Shown: positions 1 through 10,792, counted from the first letter of the stretch. The stretch is 64,000 bases of DNA from Candidatus Pantoea haifensis (GCA_018842655.1 JAGTWN010000004.1:2728001-2792000); one strand, 5' to 3'. The notes: generated from the letters alone by a model not told the origin. A program made the numbers and translations.

Positions 1-521
1 CGCATCTGCACACGCAGCCGCGCATCAAGGTTAGACAGCGGTTCATCAAACAGAAAAACCGCTGGCTCGCGTACAATGGCCCGGCCCATCGCCACGCGCT
101 GGCGCTGCCCACCCGACAGCTCACGCGGACGGCGACTCAGCAGGTTTTCCAACTCCAGACTGCGCGCCGTCTCCAGCACACGTTGACGAATTTGCGCCTT
201 ACCCATGCCGCGAATCTTCAGCCCGTAAGCCATATTCTCTTCCACGGACATGTGCGGATAGAGAGCGTAGTTTTGAAAAACCATCGCAATGCCACGATCT
301 TTAGGCTCTTCATGGGTAACACGTTTGCCATCGATATAGATATCACCGGATGTGACCTGCTCCAGTCCGGCAACCATCCGCAGTAGCGTAGATTTACCGC
401 AGCCGGATGGCCCTACCATCACCATAAATTCACCATCGTTTACCGTGACATTGAGCGGCTGAATGATTTGATTCTTACCATCATAGGATTTTGTTACCGC
501 CTGAAGCGTTACGCCTGCCAT
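1..521 (-). CDS. ugpC: Glycerol-3-phosphate import ATP-binding protein UgpC (3' end beyond the window)
   Basis: ATPase subunit that powers the UgpABCE importer for sn-glycerol-3-phosphate and glycerophosphodiesters. The frame is open from the ATG at 521 to the window edge (173 codons). It starts [18 protein letters not shown] and shows Walker A (GPSGCGKST), the Q-loop ([15 protein letters not shown]), the signature [14 protein letters not shown] and Walker B ([15 protein letters not shown]). These match the N-terminal half of UgpC/MalK-type proteins; the C-terminal regulatory domain is missing because the window ends. The start lies 3 bp after the ugpE stop, so it is the last gene of the ugpBAEC operon. 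Confidence 0.95.
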   Translation of the reverse strand, partial: MAGVTLQAVTKSYDGKNQIIQPLNVTVNDGEFMVMVGPSGCGKSTLLRMVAGLEQVTSGDIYIDGKRVTHEEPKDRGIAMVFQNYALYPHMSVEENMAYGLKIRGMGKAQIRQRVLETARSLELENLLSRRPRELSGGQRQRVAMGRAIVREPAVFLFDEPLSNLDARLRVQM

Positions 522-524
522 TTT

Positions 525-1369
525 TTATTTCTCACTCTCAACCAGGCCACGCACAAAGGCGCGCTGCATGACAAATACCACCACAACCGGTGGGATTAAG
601 GTTAGTAACATCGCCGCCATCACTTCGTTCCACTGCGTTGGCCCCCGCTGGTGGAGATCATGCTTTTAATCCCCGCTACCGCCGTGCCTAAACTGGCATC
701 ATTAATAATCAGCAGTGGCCAGAGGTACTGATTCCAGCCGTAGATAAAAGTGATCACGAACAGCGCCGCCAGGTTGATTTTAGAGAGCGGCAGAACGATA
801 TCCCAGAAAAAGCGCATCGGGCTGGCACCATCAATGCGTGCGGCTTCGACCAACTCATTCGGCAGCGACATAAAGAACTGGCGAAACAGGAAGGTGGCAG
901 TAGCGGACGCCATCAGCGGCAGCGTCAGGCCGCTGTAGCTGTCGAGCATGTTCAAATCGGCGATTACCTGCACCGTGGGGAAAATACGCACTTCGACCGG
1001 TAACATCAAAGTGATAAAAATCAGCCAAAAGAACAGCGAGCGTAGCGGAAAACGAAACCACACCAGCGCGAATGCAGACAGAATCGACACGACAATTTTG
1101 CCCACAGTAATGCCAAGCGCCATGATCAGGCTGTTAAGCAGCATCAGGCCAAACGCCGGGCCACTGCCATTTACCCCCTGAGACCAGATACGCGAGACGT
1201 TTTCCCATAAATGCGTACCGGGGATTAACGTCATCGGCACCTGATATACCGCTTCGTTATCCAGCGTGGCAGCCACAAAGGCGATATACAACGGAAACAA
1301 AATCGTTAATACGCCCAGAATTAAAACGATATGGCTGAAGATATCCAGCCCGCGTCGATTCTCTGTCAT
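525..1369 (-). CDS. ugpE: Glycerol-3-phosphate ABC transporter permease UgpE (one-base frameshift near the C-terminus)
   Basis: Second membrane permease of the Ugp importer. Six hydrophobic segments and the EAA loop ([23 protein letters not shown]) contact the UgpC ATPase. The continuous frame runs from 1369 to about 645 and then ends early. Adding one base in the C-run at 642-646 restores the normal end (PTQWNEVM...[13 protein letters not shown]) with a stop at 525-527, giving about 281 residues as in E. coli. I treat this as a sequencing deletion. The start overlaps the ugpA stop by 4 bp (ATGA), a sign of translational coupling. Confidence 0.93.
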
Positions 1370-2253
1370 TGGTATTGCACCTTACGCTCGACAAAGCGGA
1401 ACTGAATTATCGTCAGGCCGATAACCAGCAGCATCAGCACTACCGACTGCGCCGCTGAGGATGAGAGATCCAAACCTGTAAAACCTTCACGATAGATTTT
1501 ATAGATGAGCGTGGTGGTCGCCTGTACCGGGCCGCCGCCTGTCGCCGCATCGATCACCGGGAAGGTATCGAAAAAAGCGTAGATAAGGTTGACCACCAGC
1601 AGAAAGAAACTCACCGGGGTAATCAACGGCAGTGATAAATTGAAAAAACGCCGTACCGGACCCGCGCCGTCAATGGCTGCCGCCTCAACCAGGGATTTCG
1701 GAATGGATTGCAGCGCCGCAAAGAAAAACAGGAAGTTGTAACTCATCTGCTGCCAGATCGAGGCCAGCACGATCAGGAACATCGCCTGACCGCTGTTCTG
1801 CGCATAGTTCCAGTTGTAGCCGATATGGTTCAGCAAAAAGCTGAACAGGCCCAGGCCGGGATTAAACAAAAACATCCACAACACCGCAGCCACCACTGGC
1901 GCGACGGCATAGGGCAACAGCAGCAGCATTTGATACAGCCTGCGCAGTCGCACCACATAATCCACCAGCGCCGCCAGCAGTAGCGAAAACACCATGCCGC
2001 ATACCGTGACCAGCCCGCTGAATTTTATTGTGGTCCAGAAAGCGGCGAGGTAGTAATCGTCGGCAAACAGCCGCTTAAAGTTATCCAGCCCAACAAACGT
2101 GCTGGAAAGACCAAACGGGTCGAGATTTTGCAGCGAATACCAAAGGGCTTCTCCGGCGGGCCAGAGAAAGAAAACAGCCGTGATTAGCAGTTGCGGTAGC
2201 ACCAAAAGATAAGGCAGCAGACTGGTGCGAAATACCGGACGAGATGAGGACAT
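1366..2253 (-). CDS. ugpA: Glycerol-3-phosphate ABC transporter permease UgpA
   Basis: First permease of the Ugp importer, 295 residues, the same length as the E. coli protein. The sequence shows an N-terminal membrane segment ([23 protein letters not shown]), further hydrophobic helices, and the cytoplasmic EAA motif [27 protein letters not shown]. It lies 57 bp downstream of ugpB and overlaps ugpE by 4 bp. The frame is intact. Confidence 0.96.
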   Translation of the reverse strand: MSSSRPVFRTSLLPYLLVLPQLLITAVFFLWPAGEALWYSLQNLDPFGLSSTFVGLDNFKRLFADDYYLAAFWTTIKFSGLVTVCGMVFSLLLAALVDYVVRLRRLYQMLLLLPYAVAPVVAAVLWMFLFNPGLGLFSFLLNHIGYNWNYAQNSGQAMFLIVLASIWQQMSYNFLFFFAALQSIPKSLVEAAAIDGAGPVRRFFNLSLPLITPVSFFLLVVNLIYAFFDTFPVIDAATGGGPVQATTTLIYKIYREGFTGLDLSSSAAQSVVLMLLVIGLTIIQFRFVERKVQYQ

Positions 2254-2310
2254 AGCGTGCTCTGCGTAAAAGAGAACAAGGGCCAGCCGTAGCTGGCCCT
2301 GAAGGACGCA

Positions 2311-3626
2311 TTACTTAACCTGCTGCTCGAAGCGGCGCAGCAGATCGTTGCCACGCTTCACAGCATTATCTAACGCGCTTTGTGGTGATTGCTTGCCGCT
2401 CCAGACGCCTTCCAGCTCTTCGTCAACGAGGGTACGAATCTGCGGCATATTGCCCAGACGCATCCCTTTGGTGAACGGTAAGGGTGCTTTGTTTAGCATC
2501 TGTCGCGTCGCGATGTCTGCGCCAGGGTTTTTATCGTAAAAGCCCTGTTGTCTGCTCAGCTCATACGCTGCGGTGGTAATTGGCAGGTAACCGGTTTTTT
2601 GATGCCATTCTGCGGCAATTTCAGGCTGCGCCAGAAACTGCATGAATTCGGCAACGCCTTTGTAAGTATTGGCATCTTTGCCTTTCATTACCCACAAGCT
2701 GGCACCGCCAATGATGGCGTTTTGCGGCGCATCAGGCACCGTTTCGTCATACGGCATCATGCCTACACCAAAATTGAATTTTGCGTAGTGACGGATATCC
2801 GCCAGCGAACCCGAAGAGGCCGTCGTGATGGCACAGTCACCGTTGTAGAACTTTGCGGTCGATTCATCTTTACGACCAAAGTAGGTGAAGTCCCCTTTTT
2901 ATTCATCTCTTCCAGCATCTGGATATGACGAACCTGAACCGGTTTATTGAACGTCAGTACCGCATCGGTGCCATCGAAGCCGTTGTTTTTGGTGGCGACC
3001 GGCAACCCATGCCAGGCGCTGAAGTTTTCAATCTGAATCCAGCCCTGCCAGCCGCTGGCGTAGCCGCAGCTCATACCCGCTTTACGCAGTGCATCGGCGT
3101 CTTTTGCCAGTTCCTGCCAGGTTTTAGGCGGTTGTTCTGGATCCAAACCGGCTTTTTTGAAAGCGTCTTTGTTGTAATAGAGCACCGGCGTAGAGCTGTT
3201 AAACGGCTGAGAGATCAGACGGCCCTGTGAATCGCTGTAATAACCCGCCACCGTAGGCACAAACTGCTTTTCATCAAACGAGATGCCTGCGTCCTGAAAG
3301 ACCTGATGCACTGGCACAATGGCTTTCGACGCCATCATAGTTGCAGTGCCAACTTCGTATACCTGCAAAATAGCGGGCGCTTTATGAGAACGCACTGCTG
3401 CGATACCTGCGGCCAGGCTCTGCTCGTAGTTACCTTTGTAAGTGGGAACAATTTTGTAATCAGGATGCGCCTGGTTAAAACGTTGTGCCAGAGAGTCGAC
3501 TTCTTTGCCTAACTCACCTTCCATTGAGTGCCAAAAAGGAATTTCAGTGGCGGCGAGCGCATTGCCGCTGAGCGTCAGGCCCAGCACCGCACTCATCAGG
3601 CTACGACGAAAAGTAAACACGGACAT
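2311..3626 (-). CDS. ugpB: Periplasmic glycerol-3-phosphate-binding protein UgpB (one-base frameshift)
   Basis: Periplasmic solute-binding protein that delivers sn-glycerol-3-phosphate and glycerophosphodiesters to UgpAE. A Sec signal peptide ([25 protein letters not shown]) precedes [20 protein letters not shown], the standard start of the mature protein. Two frames (from 3626 and down to 2311) are joined by adding one base in the C-run at 2892-2895. The repaired product is 438 residues, exactly the E. coli length, and restores [16 protein letters not shown]. It is the first gene of the operon. In E. coli ugp is under PhoB; I did not identify a Pho box here. Confidence 0.93.
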
Positions 3627-3742
3627 ATTATTTTCCTGTGCAGGTAGGTACGTGTGAAATCACACATTTTTTGTTCGCGAAGTAACATGACACGGAAAAA
3701 TGAAGGAAAAATAGTTTTAATATGGCGAAAATATGACAAAAC

Positions 3743-3770
3743 AAAGGCAGGTGAAACAGTGCCTGCCTTT
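3743..3770 (-). terminator. Rho-independent terminator after the small secreted gene
   Basis: A 9-bp perfect stem (AAAGGCAGG at 3743-3751 with CCTGCCTTT at 3762-3770) and a 10-nt loop, followed on the minus strand by a T-rich tract (GTTTTG). It starts 8 bases beyond the stop codon at 3779-3781 of the frame-repaired small gene, which supports that gene's extent. Confidence 0.7.
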
Positions 3771-3778
3771 TCGTTGTT

Positions 3779-4140
3779 TTACTCCTGGTCAAAATTAAAA
3801 AACGGCCTTTTAGAGGGTGGCTCTTCTCGCCGCTTCATATGCGCATCTCCACGAAACAGCGGGCTCTGCTCTTTTATGCATACTGAAGAGTAAAAAAACC
3901 GACATTTTTTATTCTTCTCTTTCATCCTCTCAGAAGAGGTTAAAGGCGTGTTTATACTTTTTCCCCAATGCAGGGTGTCGGGTTCGTCGGTAGGAAAAAA
4001 CGGGCTGTCAGGAAGGGGTTTTGCTGCTTTTTTTCAATCAAATGAGAATAGTCACCTGAGTCTTTATAGGAAAAGTCGTTAGCGAATGCCGACGCAGGCG
4101 GTAATGCGATGAATACGACAGATAAGAATTTAAATAGCAT
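3779..4140 (-). CDS. Small secreted protein of unknown function (probably frameshifted)
   Basis: I do not recognise this family. The start is well supported: AAGGAG lies 6 bases upstream of the ATG at 4140, and the first residues (MLFKFLSVVFIALPPASAFA) form a Sec signal peptide with an ASAFA cleavage site. As read, the frame stops after 62 residues at 3952. Adding one base to the 7-T run at 4028-4034 gives an open frame to a TAA at 3779-3781 (120 residues), directly followed by a Rho-independent terminator. The extended mature part is polar and rich in K, E, P and F. The extended form is inferred; the 62-residue form is the alternative. Confidence 0.55.
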
Positions 4141-4157
4141 GCTTGCTCCTTGTCACG

Positions 4158-4182
4158 GAATGGCATGGCTTCCATGCCATTC
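4158..4182. repeat. Perfect 11-bp inverted repeat downstream of livF
   Basis: GAATGGCATGG (4158-4168), loop CTT, then CCATGCCATTC (4172-4182). It lies between the livF stop and the ribosome-binding site of the small secreted gene. There is no T-tract on either side, so it is not a classical terminator; it may stabilise the liv mRNA 3' end or be a protein site. Confidence 0.6.
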
Positions 4183-4217
4183 TGTCTCGGGCAACGCGCA
4201 TTCGTTACCCTTGGTTA

Positions 4218-4928
4218 TTATCCCCCAAGGTAAGCATCTCTCACAGCTTTATTTGATAACAACGCTTCGCCGCTATCTTCCAGCACCACATGACCGTTCT
4301 CCAGCACATAGCCGCGATCGGCCAGCTTCAATGCCTGATTGGCGTTTTGCTCCACCAGGAAAATCGTCATTCCTTCGCTACGCAGTTGCTCAATGGTATC
4401 GAAAATCTGCTGGATAATAATCGGTGCCAGACCGAGCGATGGCTCATCCAGCAGCAGCAGGCGCGGCTGGCTCATCAGCGCACGACCAATCGCCAGCATC
4501 TGCTGCTCGCCGCCAGACATGGTGCCCGCACGCTGCACTTTGCGCTCCTCCAGACGCGGAAACAGTTCATAAACGCGTTTAATGCGCTCCTGATACTGCT
4601 GACGACTGGCAAAAAAGCCACCCATCGCCAGATTCTCTTCTACCGTCATGCGTGAGAAAACGCGGCGGCCTTCCGGCACAATCGCAATCGCTTCACGCAT
4701 GATACGCGCGGTTTGCCAGTCGGTTATCGCTTTACCATCAAAGGTAATGGTTCCCTGACTGGCACGCGGTTCGCCGCATAGCGTACCGAGCAGCGTGGTT
4801 TTCCCCGCACCGTTCGCCCCAATCAGGGTAACGATTTCGCCCTGATTGATATACAGGCTGACATTGTGCAACGCCTGGATTTTGCCGTAGTGGGCGCTTA
4901 CGTTTTCAATGGTTAACATGCTTGCCAT
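4218..4928 (-). CDS. livF: Branched-chain amino acid ABC transporter ATP-binding protein LivF
   Basis: One of the two ATPases of the LIV-I/LS importer for leucine, isoleucine and valine. It has 236 residues with Walker A (GANGAGKTT), signature (MSGGEQQMLAIGRA) and Walker B (LLLLDEPSLGLAP), and the LivF-type ending EQNANQALKLADRGYVLENG. The gene begins 1 bp after livG stops and is the last gene of livKHMGF. Confidence 0.97.
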   Translation of the reverse strand: MASMLTIENVSAHYGKIQALHNVSLYINQGEIVTLIGANGAGKTTLLGTLCGEPRASQGTITFDGKAITDWQTARIMREAIAIVPEGRRVFSRMTVEENLAMGGFFASRQQYQERIKRVYELFPRLEERKVQRAGTMSGGEQQMLAIGRALMSQPRLLLLDEPSLGLAPIIIQQIFDTIEQLRSEGMTIFLVEQNANQALKLADRGYVLENGHVVLEDSGEALLSNKAVRDAYLGG

Positions 4929-4929
4929 C

Positions 4930-5697
4930 TTACGCCTCTCCTAAATAGGCTCGAATCACGTCCGGGTTGTTACGAATCTCTTCCGGCGTGCCGTTGGCTA
5001 ATGGCGTCCCTTGGTTCACCACATAAATACGATCAGAAATACCCATCACCAGCTTCATATCATGTTCGATTAACAGTACCGAAACCCGATGCTCGCCACG
5101 CAGTTCGGCAATCAACTCATCCAGCTCGTGGGTTTCTTTGGGGTTCAGACCGGCAGCCGGTTCGTCCAGCATCAAAATTTCTGGACGTGTCACCATGCAG
5201 CGCGCTATCTCCAGCCGACGCTGTTGACCATAAGCGAGGTTACCCGCCTGGCGGTTAGCCATCTCAAGCAGCCCGACCCGCGCCAGCCAGGTGGCGGCAC
5301 GATCAAGTGCTTCACTTTCGCTACGACGAAACGCGGGCGTTTTGAGCAATCCGGAAAACACGCCGCTTTTCAGGTGCTGATGCTGGGCGACTAACAGGTT
5401 CTCAATCACTGTCATCTCACGGAACAAGCGCACGTGCTGAAAAGTGCGCACAATGCCCATACGTGCAATCTTCTGGCCTGGCAAGCCTTCCAGATGTTGA
5501 TCGCGCAGTTTGATGCTGCCGCCAGTCGGTTTGTAAAAACCGGTCAGGCAGTTAAATACCGTGGTTTTCCCCGCGCCGTTTGGGCCAATCAGCGACACGA
5601 TTTCTTGCGGGCGCAGCTCCAGCGCCACGTTATTCACGGCTAACAGGCCGCCGAAGCGCATCATCAGGCCTTCAACGGCTAATAAAGGCTGACTCAT
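4930..5697 (-). CDS. livG: Branched-chain amino acid ABC transporter ATP-binding protein LivG
   Basis: Second ATPase of the Liv importer. The start at 5697 ([24 protein letters not shown]) gives 255 residues, the E. coli LivG length. An ATG at 5769 in the same frame would add 24 residues lying inside livM and is rejected. Walker A (GPNGAGKTT), signature ([15 protein letters not shown]) and Walker B ([13 protein letters not shown]) are present. The ATG overlaps the livM stop (ATGA). Confidence 0.97.
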   Translation of the reverse strand: MSQPLLAVEGLMMRFGGLLAVNNVALELRPQEIVSLIGPNGAGKTTVFNCLTGFYKPTGGSIKLRDQHLEGLPGQKIARMGIVRTFQHVRLFREMTVIENLLVAQHQHLKSGVFSGLLKTPAFRRSESEALDRAATWLARVGLLEMANRQAGNLAYGQQRRLEIARCMVTRPEILMLDEPAAGLNPKETHELDELIAELRGEHRVSVLLIEHDMKLVMGISDRIYVVNQGTPLANGTPEEIRNNPDVIRAYLGEA

Positions 5698-6959
5698 GCC
5701 TGCTCTCCTTGTTTTTGCTTCAGCTTCAAATGTGGACGCTTCATCGGCAGCAGCCCTTGCGGACGCCAAATCATCATCAACACCATCAAACCACCCAGCA
5801 CTAACATGCTGTATTCGTTGAGATCACGCATCAGTTCACGTGAAACCACCAACAGGATAGCGGCAAGAATAACGGCGAACTGTGAACCCATGCCGCCCAG
5901 CACCACAATCGCCAGTACAAAGGCTGATTCGACAAAAGTAAAAGATTCCGGACTGACGAATCCCTGACGCGCCGCAAACAGGCTACCAGCGAAACCGGCA
6001 AAGGCGGCGCTGATGGTAAAGGCGGTCAGCTTAATGCGCGTTGGGCTCAGGCCGAGTGAGCGACAGGCAATCTCATCTTCACGCAACGCTTCCCAGGCAC
6101 GGCCCAGCGGCATACGCAGCAAGCGGTTAATGACAAACAGCGTCAGTACCACCAACAGCAGCGCGACCAGATAGAGGAAAATGATGCGGTCGCTGGGATC
6201 GTATTTCAGGCCAAAGAAGTTATGGAATGTGTCCCAGCCACCATCACGCGGGCTGCGATTGAACTCCAGACCAAATAAAGTCGGTTTCGGTATCTGGCTG
6301 ATCCCGTTCGGCCCACCGGTAATTTCAGTGTTGTTGAGCAGCAGAATACGGACAATTTCGCCAAAGCCGAGCGTTACAATCGCCAGATAATCGCCGCGCA
6401 GACGCAGCACCGGAAAGCCCAGCAGCAAGCCAAACAGCGCCGCCATCATGCCCGCCAGCGGCAGACACTGCCAGAATCCCAGCCCGTAATAATGGTTAAG
6501 TAAGGCGAAGGTATAGGCGCCGATAGCGTAAAAGCCGCCGTAGCCCAGCACCAGTAAACCTGACAGCCCAACCACCACATTCAGGCCAAGCCCGAGCATG
6601 ACGTAGATCAGCGTCATGGTGGCAATATCAACCGTACCGCGTGAGACCATGAACGGCCAGGCGACAGCCGCAACGATGATCACCGCCATGACCAGCTTTT
6701 GCTTTGCGGTAGAGCCATCAATTCCCGGCAGCACCAGCGCAGGGCCGGAAAACTTTTTGAGGCCTTTTTGCCATACCGGACGCAGCAGTTGGAACAGAAA
6801 CACCACTACACAAGCGACAGCAATCCATTCCCAGCGGACACTGCCCGCATTCTGCACCACCAAATGCGTGCCATCGAGGTTCAGTCGCAGCCCCATGAAG
6901 AAGGTTGCCAGCACCAGCAACATCACAGAAGAGATCAATGCATTAACCAGGGTCTTCAT
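5694..6959 (-). CDS. livM: Branched-chain amino acid ABC transporter permease LivM
   Basis: Inner-membrane permease of the Liv system, 421 residues, close to E. coli LivM. The N-terminal 90 residues carry two helices typical of enterobacterial LivM, followed by the conserved core ([53 protein letters not shown]). The EAA-like loop [16 protein letters not shown] is present. It overlaps livH and livG by 4 bp on each side. Confidence 0.97.
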   Translation of the reverse strand: MKTLVNALISSVMLLVLATFFMGLRLNLDGTHLVVQNAGSVRWEWIAVACVVVFLFQLLRPVWQKGLKKFSGPALVLPGIDGSTAKQKLVMAVIIVAAVAWPFMVSRGTVDIATMTLIYVMLGLGLNVVVGLSGLLVLGYGGFYAIGAYTFALLNHYYGLGFWQCLPLAGMMAALFGLLLGFPVLRLRGDYLAIVTLGFGEIVRILLLNNTEITGGPNGISQIPKPTLFGLEFNRSPRDGGWDTFHNFFGLKYDPSDRIIFLYLVALLLVVLTLFVINRLLRMPLGRAWEALREDEIACRSLGLSPTRIKLTAFTISAAFAGFAGSLFAARQGFVSPESFTFVESAFVLAIVVLGGMGSQFAVILAAILLVVSRELMRDLNEYSMLVLGGLMVLMMIWRPQGLLPMKRPHLKLKQKQGEQA

Positions 6960-7882
6960 ACTTTCTCGACCTCCGGGCGGCCCAGAATGCCGGTCGGCAT
7001 CACCAGCAACACGACAATCAGCAAGGCAAAGGAGACCACATCTTTATACTCGGTGCTGAGATAAGCTGAGGTCAGCGCCTCAGCAATGCCAAGCACCAGG
7101 CCACCGATCATCGCACCAGGAATGCTGCCAATGCCGCCCAGTACCGCTGCGGTAAAGGCTTTCATCCCGGCCATAAAGCCGATGAATGGGTTGATAACGC
7201 CGTAGAACTGACCCAGCAATACTCCCGCCACAGCGGCCATTGCCGCACCAATAACGAAGGTGAGTGAAATGACGCGGTCAGTATTGATGCCCAGCAGGCT
7301 GGCCATTTTCAGATCTTCAGCACAGGCACGACAGGCGCGGCCCATGCGCGAATAGCGGATAAACAGCGTCAATGCCAGCATGGCAAGGAAAGTCACGACC
7401 CAAATAACAATTTGCATTGAAGAGAGCGTGGCGGCAAAGCCATTGCTTTCGCCTAATGTCCACTGGCCCGTCACCAGGCTTGGCAGCGCGAGATCGCGAG
7501 ATCCTTGTGTCAGGCTGACGTAGTTTTGCAGGAATATTGACATCCCGATAGCGGAGATCAATGCAATCAGGCGCTTGGATGCGCGCACCGGCTTGTAGGC
7601 CACGCGCTCAATGCTCCAGCCATAGGCGCTGGAGATGATCACCGCCATGACAAAACCTGCGGCAATCATCAGCCAGGTGGTGTCGATGCCCATCATCATC
7701 AGGGCGGCAATCACGATGAAAGAGACATAACTACCGATCATGTACACCTCGCCGTGGGCGAAGTTGATCATGCCGATAATGCCGTAGACCATGGTGTAAC
7801 CGATGGCGATCAGCGCGTAGGTGCTGCCGAGGGTAACACCGTTAAACATCTGCTGAAGGAAATAGAGAAACTGCTCGGACAT
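6956..7882 (-). CDS. livH: Branched-chain amino acid ABC transporter permease LivH
   Basis: First permease of the Liv importer, 308 residues, the E. coli length. The start [48 protein letters not shown] is diagnostic for LivH. It is separated from livK by 111 bp that hold a terminator-like hairpin, so livHMGF may be expressed at a lower level than livK. Confidence 0.97.
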   Translation of the reverse strand: MSEQFLYFLQQMFNGVTLGSTYALIAIGYTMVYGIIGMINFAHGEVYMIGSYVSFIVIAALMMMGIDTTWLMIAAGFVMAVIISSAYGWSIERVAYKPVRASKRLIALISAIGMSIFLQNYVSLTQGSRDLALPSLVTGQWTLGESNGFAATLSSMQIVIWVVTFLAMLALTLFIRYSRMGRACRACAEDLKMASLLGINTDRVISLTFVIGAAMAAVAGVLLGQFYGVINPFIGFMAGMKAFTAAVLGGIGSIPGAMIGGLVLGIAEALTSAYLSTEYKDVVSFALLIVVLLVMPTGILGRPEVEKV

Positions 7883-7923
7883 ACCTTAACCCTTACTTAT
7901 CCGTTCGTTGCCAAACGGGATAC

Positions 7924-7955
7924 AAAAAACGCCTGGCCGCTAAGCACCAGGCGTT
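7924..7955 (-). terminator. Intra-operon terminator/attenuator between livK and livH
   Basis: On the minus strand AACGCCTGG, a 10-nt loop, and CCAGGCGTT are followed by a run of T (A-run 7924-7929 on the plus strand). The 9-bp stem with T-tract is a standard Rho-independent terminator placed inside the operon. It would allow abundant binding protein and less of the membrane complex. Confidence 0.7.
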
Positions 7956-7993
7956 ATTGTCACAGGCCCGTCAGGGCCAGAAAATAGCCTGGC

Positions 7994-9104
7994 TTATTTC
8001 ACAGCAGTAGACGTGCCGTCGGCGTGCCATTTAAAGACACCGAATTCGAAGCCTTTCAGATCGCCCTTCTGATCCCAGCTCAGGTCGCCCATCACGGTTG
8101 GGACAGCTGCGCCCTCTTTCAGGTTCTTAACGATATCTTCCGGTTCTTCACTTTTGCTACGTTCCATACCGGCCGCCATTGATTGCAGCGCAGCGTAGGT
8201 GGTCCAGACAAAGGGACCGGTTGGATCGAGTTTTTCGCTTTCAGCGCGTCAACGATAGGTTTGTTAGTCGGCACCTGATCGTAACGCTTCGGCAGTGTGA
8301 CCAGCATGCCTTCGGAGGCCGCCCCCGCGATATTAGAGAGGGAAGCGTTACCCACGCCTTCTGGTCCCATAAACTGCGTTTTCAGGCCTGCCGCACGTGC
8401 CTGACGTACAATCTGACCCATTTCGGGGTAGTAACCGCCAAAGTAAACGAAATCAACGTTCTCTTTTTCAGGCGTGCCACCAGCGTGGAGAAATCTTTGT
8501 CACCTGCGGTGATCCCTTCGAACATAACAATATTAGCACCGGCTTTTTTCAGGCTGTCCTGAACGGAACGCGCCAGGCCTTCGCCATACTGCTGTTTATC
8601 GTGTACCACGGCGATGCGCTGAGGTTTGATTTCACTCATCATATATTTCGCAGCGGTCGGGCCCTGGTCAGAATCGAGGCCGGTAGTACGCATGATCAGC
8701 TTGTAGCCGCGTGAGGTTAAATCGGGAGCAGTGGCGGCTGGGGTAATCATCAGCACGCCTTCGTCTTCGTAAATATCAGAGGCGGGTTGGGTTGAGGATG
8801 AGCACAGGTGGCCGATAACGTAGCGAATACCGTCGTTAATGACTTTGTTAGCCACCGCAACCGCTTGTTTTGGGTCACAGGCATCGTCATATTTCACAGC
8901 AACCAGTTTGTCACCATTGATGCCGCCTTTTGCGTTGATGTCTTCAATCGCCTGGGTAGCACCCGCAAATTGCATATCGCCATACTGTGCAACCGGACCG
9001 GACATGGCACCGACGATGGCCACTTTGATATCCTCTGCCAAAGCTGTGTGACTCATGGCTAATGCAACGCATCCTGCCAGTAAAGCGCGACCTTTCATTT
9101 TCAT
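7994..9104 (-). CDS. livK: Periplasmic leucine-binding protein LivK/LivJ (two one-base frameshifts)
   Basis: Periplasmic binding protein for branched-chain amino acids. Signal peptide [23 protein letters not shown], then [21 protein letters not shown]. Three frames are joined by adding one base at the T-run 8464-8468 (restoring [20 protein letters not shown]) and one at 8231-8235 (restoring [18 protein letters not shown]). The repaired product has 370 residues, the family length, and ends [19 protein letters not shown]. coli has two such genes, livJ and livK, flanking panM; here only one is present, next to livH, so I call it livK. Confidence 0.92.
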
Positions 9105-9507
9105 CCGAACTTCCCCATCTGATTTGTCGTGTTTGTTGTGAGTTGTTTATTTTCTGCCAGATAAAGATGAAAACTGATTTAGCAATAAGGAGTTAGCACG
9201 CTTTTCTGGCATTTATAGTTAATAAGGCTTTATTTTTCAGGTTATTAAACAGGAAGTTTCTTCTGTAAATCAACTGAGATGTTTAGAAATAGCTGGACCA
9301 GACAGCATAATTAACTGGTTGCAATGGCCGGTTTTTCACCAGTTTGCCAGCGCGTTATGCTGCTTTTGTCATCAGCCAACCCTGTTTACCACTATTATCC
9401 TGGCACCCAGGCCAACTTTTGACCTGTTTTATTCAGAAAAAACTGTTGGCACGCGCGTTGTATAATTTCGCTACACTTTGCCCTTTGAACCAGTACAGGT
9501 GTTTGTC
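9105..9507. promoter_or_regulatory. Divergent livK/panM intergenic region
   Basis: About 400 bp, AT-rich, between the divergent livK and panM genes. In E. coli livJ occupies the other side of panM; no livJ remnant was seen. A perfect -10 hexamer TATAAT lies at 9461-9466 in the right place for panM, but I found no good -35 at 16-18 bp. No operator could be assigned. Confidence 0.4.
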
Positions 9508-9894
9508 ATGAAGCTCACTATCCTGCGCTTAACGGCGTTTACGCCACAGGACCGCATCGATTTAAGTAGAATTTGGCCGGATCAAGACATTAAACAGTTA
9601 GAGCACTCGCTGGGCGAAAATTATCGTCTGTACGCGGCACGCTTTAACGAACGTTTACTGGCGGCTTTACAGTTAGAAATCGTGGGTACGCAGGGAAAAG
9701 TACATCATCTTGAAGTGCGTGACGCAACGCGGCGGCGCGGCGTGGGGAAATATTTGCTGGAAGAAACCATGCAGCAGAACGCATCGCTGGCAGACTGGTG
9801 GATAGCGGATGATGGCAGCGACGATCAGAGCGTGCGGGCAGCTTTTATGCAGGCCTGTGGATTCAGAGCGCAAACAGATGGCTGGATAAAATAA
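9508..9894 (+). CDS. panM: PanD maturation factor PanM (PanZ), GNAT family
   Basis: Acetyltransferase-fold protein that triggers self-cleavage of aspartate decarboxylase PanD and, with acetyl-CoA, restrains pantothenate synthesis. The product starts MKLTILRLTAFTPQDRIDLSRIWPDQ and has 128 residues. The acetyl-CoA loop is visible (VRDATRRRGVGKYLLEE, the RRxGxG type). The in-frame upstream codon at 9478 would add 10 residues not seen in homologues; AGG lies about 10 bases upstream of the chosen ATG. Same position as E. coli yhhK, beside liv and rpoH. Confidence 0.95.
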   Translation: MKLTILRLTAFTPQDRIDLSRIWPDQDIKQLEHSLGENYRLYAARFNERLLAALQLEIVGTQGKVHHLEVRDATRRRGVGKYLLEETMQQNASLADWWIADDGSDDQSVRAAFMQACGFRAQTDGWIK

Positions 9895-9906
9895 AACGCA
9901 GACAAC

Positions 9907-9936
9907 AAAAAGGGCGACTCTCCGTCGCCCTTTTTT
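9907..9936. terminator. Bidirectional terminator between panM and rpoH
   Basis: AAAGGGCGAC, loop TCTCC, GTCGCCCTTT, with A's on the left and TTTTTT on the right. It serves the convergent panM (plus) and rpoH (minus) transcripts; the rpoH stop at 9935-9937 overlaps its edge. Confidence 0.85.
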
Positions 9937-10792
9937 ATGCTTCGATCGCCATACGAAGTTTTTTCATGGCGTTCTTTTCAAGTTGTCGAACACGTTCTGC
10001 CGAGACGCCGTATTGATCGGCCAGCTCCTGCAGCGTGGTCTTGTTGTCTTCATCTAACCAGCGTGCACGGATGATGTGCTGGCTACGCTCATCAAGGCCT
10101 TCCATCGCATAGCTCAGTTTATCAGCAGCATGCGATTCCCAGTTATCCTCTTCAATGCCGTCAGCAAAATCAGAGGTTTTATCCTGAAGATAAAGCACGG
10201 GTGCCATAGATTTACCTTCACCGCTCTCATCGTCAGCGGACATATCGAAGGTCATATCCTGTGCAGCCATACGCGATTCCATTTCACGTACATCTTTGCT
10301 GCTCACGCCCAGTTCACGCGCGACCATTTCAACTTCATCCTGATTAAACCAGCCCAGACGCTGCTTGGTTTTACGCAGGTTAAAGAACAACTTACGCTGT
10401 GCTTTAGTGGTAGCGACTTTCACGATACGCCAGTTACGCAGAACGTATTCATGAATCTCGGCTTTAATCCAGTGCACGGCAAAAGAGACCAGGCGCACGC
10501 CAACTTCAGGGTTGAAGCGACGCACTGCTTTCATCAGGCCGATGTTACCTTCCTGAATCAGGTCAGCCTGCGGTAAGCCGTAGCCGGAATAATTACGAGC
10601 GATATGAACTACAAAGCGTAGGTGAGACAGGATCAGCGTCTTAGCCGCATCCAGATCGCCCTGGTAATGCAGCCGTTCAGCCAACGCTTTTTCCTCTTCT
10701 GCCGACAGCATCGGCCAAGTGTTGGCGGCCCGAACGTAAGATTCCAGGTTGCCAAGAGGAGCAATAGCTAAAGTTTGCATTTCTTTGGTCAT
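9935..10792 (-). CDS. rpoH: RNA polymerase heat-shock sigma factor RpoH (sigma-32)
   Basis: Directs RNA polymerase to heat-shock promoters. The 285-residue product matches E. coli RpoH along its length: region 2 ([44 protein letters not shown]), the RpoH box ([10 protein letters not shown]) that governs FtsH/DnaK control, and region 4 helix-turn-helix ([29 protein letters not shown]). Upstream DNA carries a sigma-E type promoter and a DnaA box, as in E. coli. Monocistronic and convergent with panM. Confidence 0.98.
   Translation of the reverse strand: MTKEMQTLAIAPLGNLESYVRAANTWPMLSAEEEKALAERLHYQGDLDAAKTLILSHLRFVVHIARNYSGYGLPQADLIQEGNIGLMKAVRRFNPEVGVRLVSFAVHWIKAEIHEYVLRNWRIVKVATTKAQRKLFFNLRKTKQRLGWFNQDEVEMVARELGVSSKDVREMESRMAAQDMTFDMSADDESGEGKSMAPVLYLQDKTSDFADGIEEDNWESHAADKLSYAMEGLDERSQHIIRARWLDEDNKTTLQELADQYGVSAERVRQLEKNAMKKLRMAIEA

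Noticed and set aside
9446-9466. TTGGCA and TATAAT as a panM promoter pair
   Set aside because: The spacer is only 9 bp, too short for a sigma-70 promoter; only the -10 is kept as a remark.
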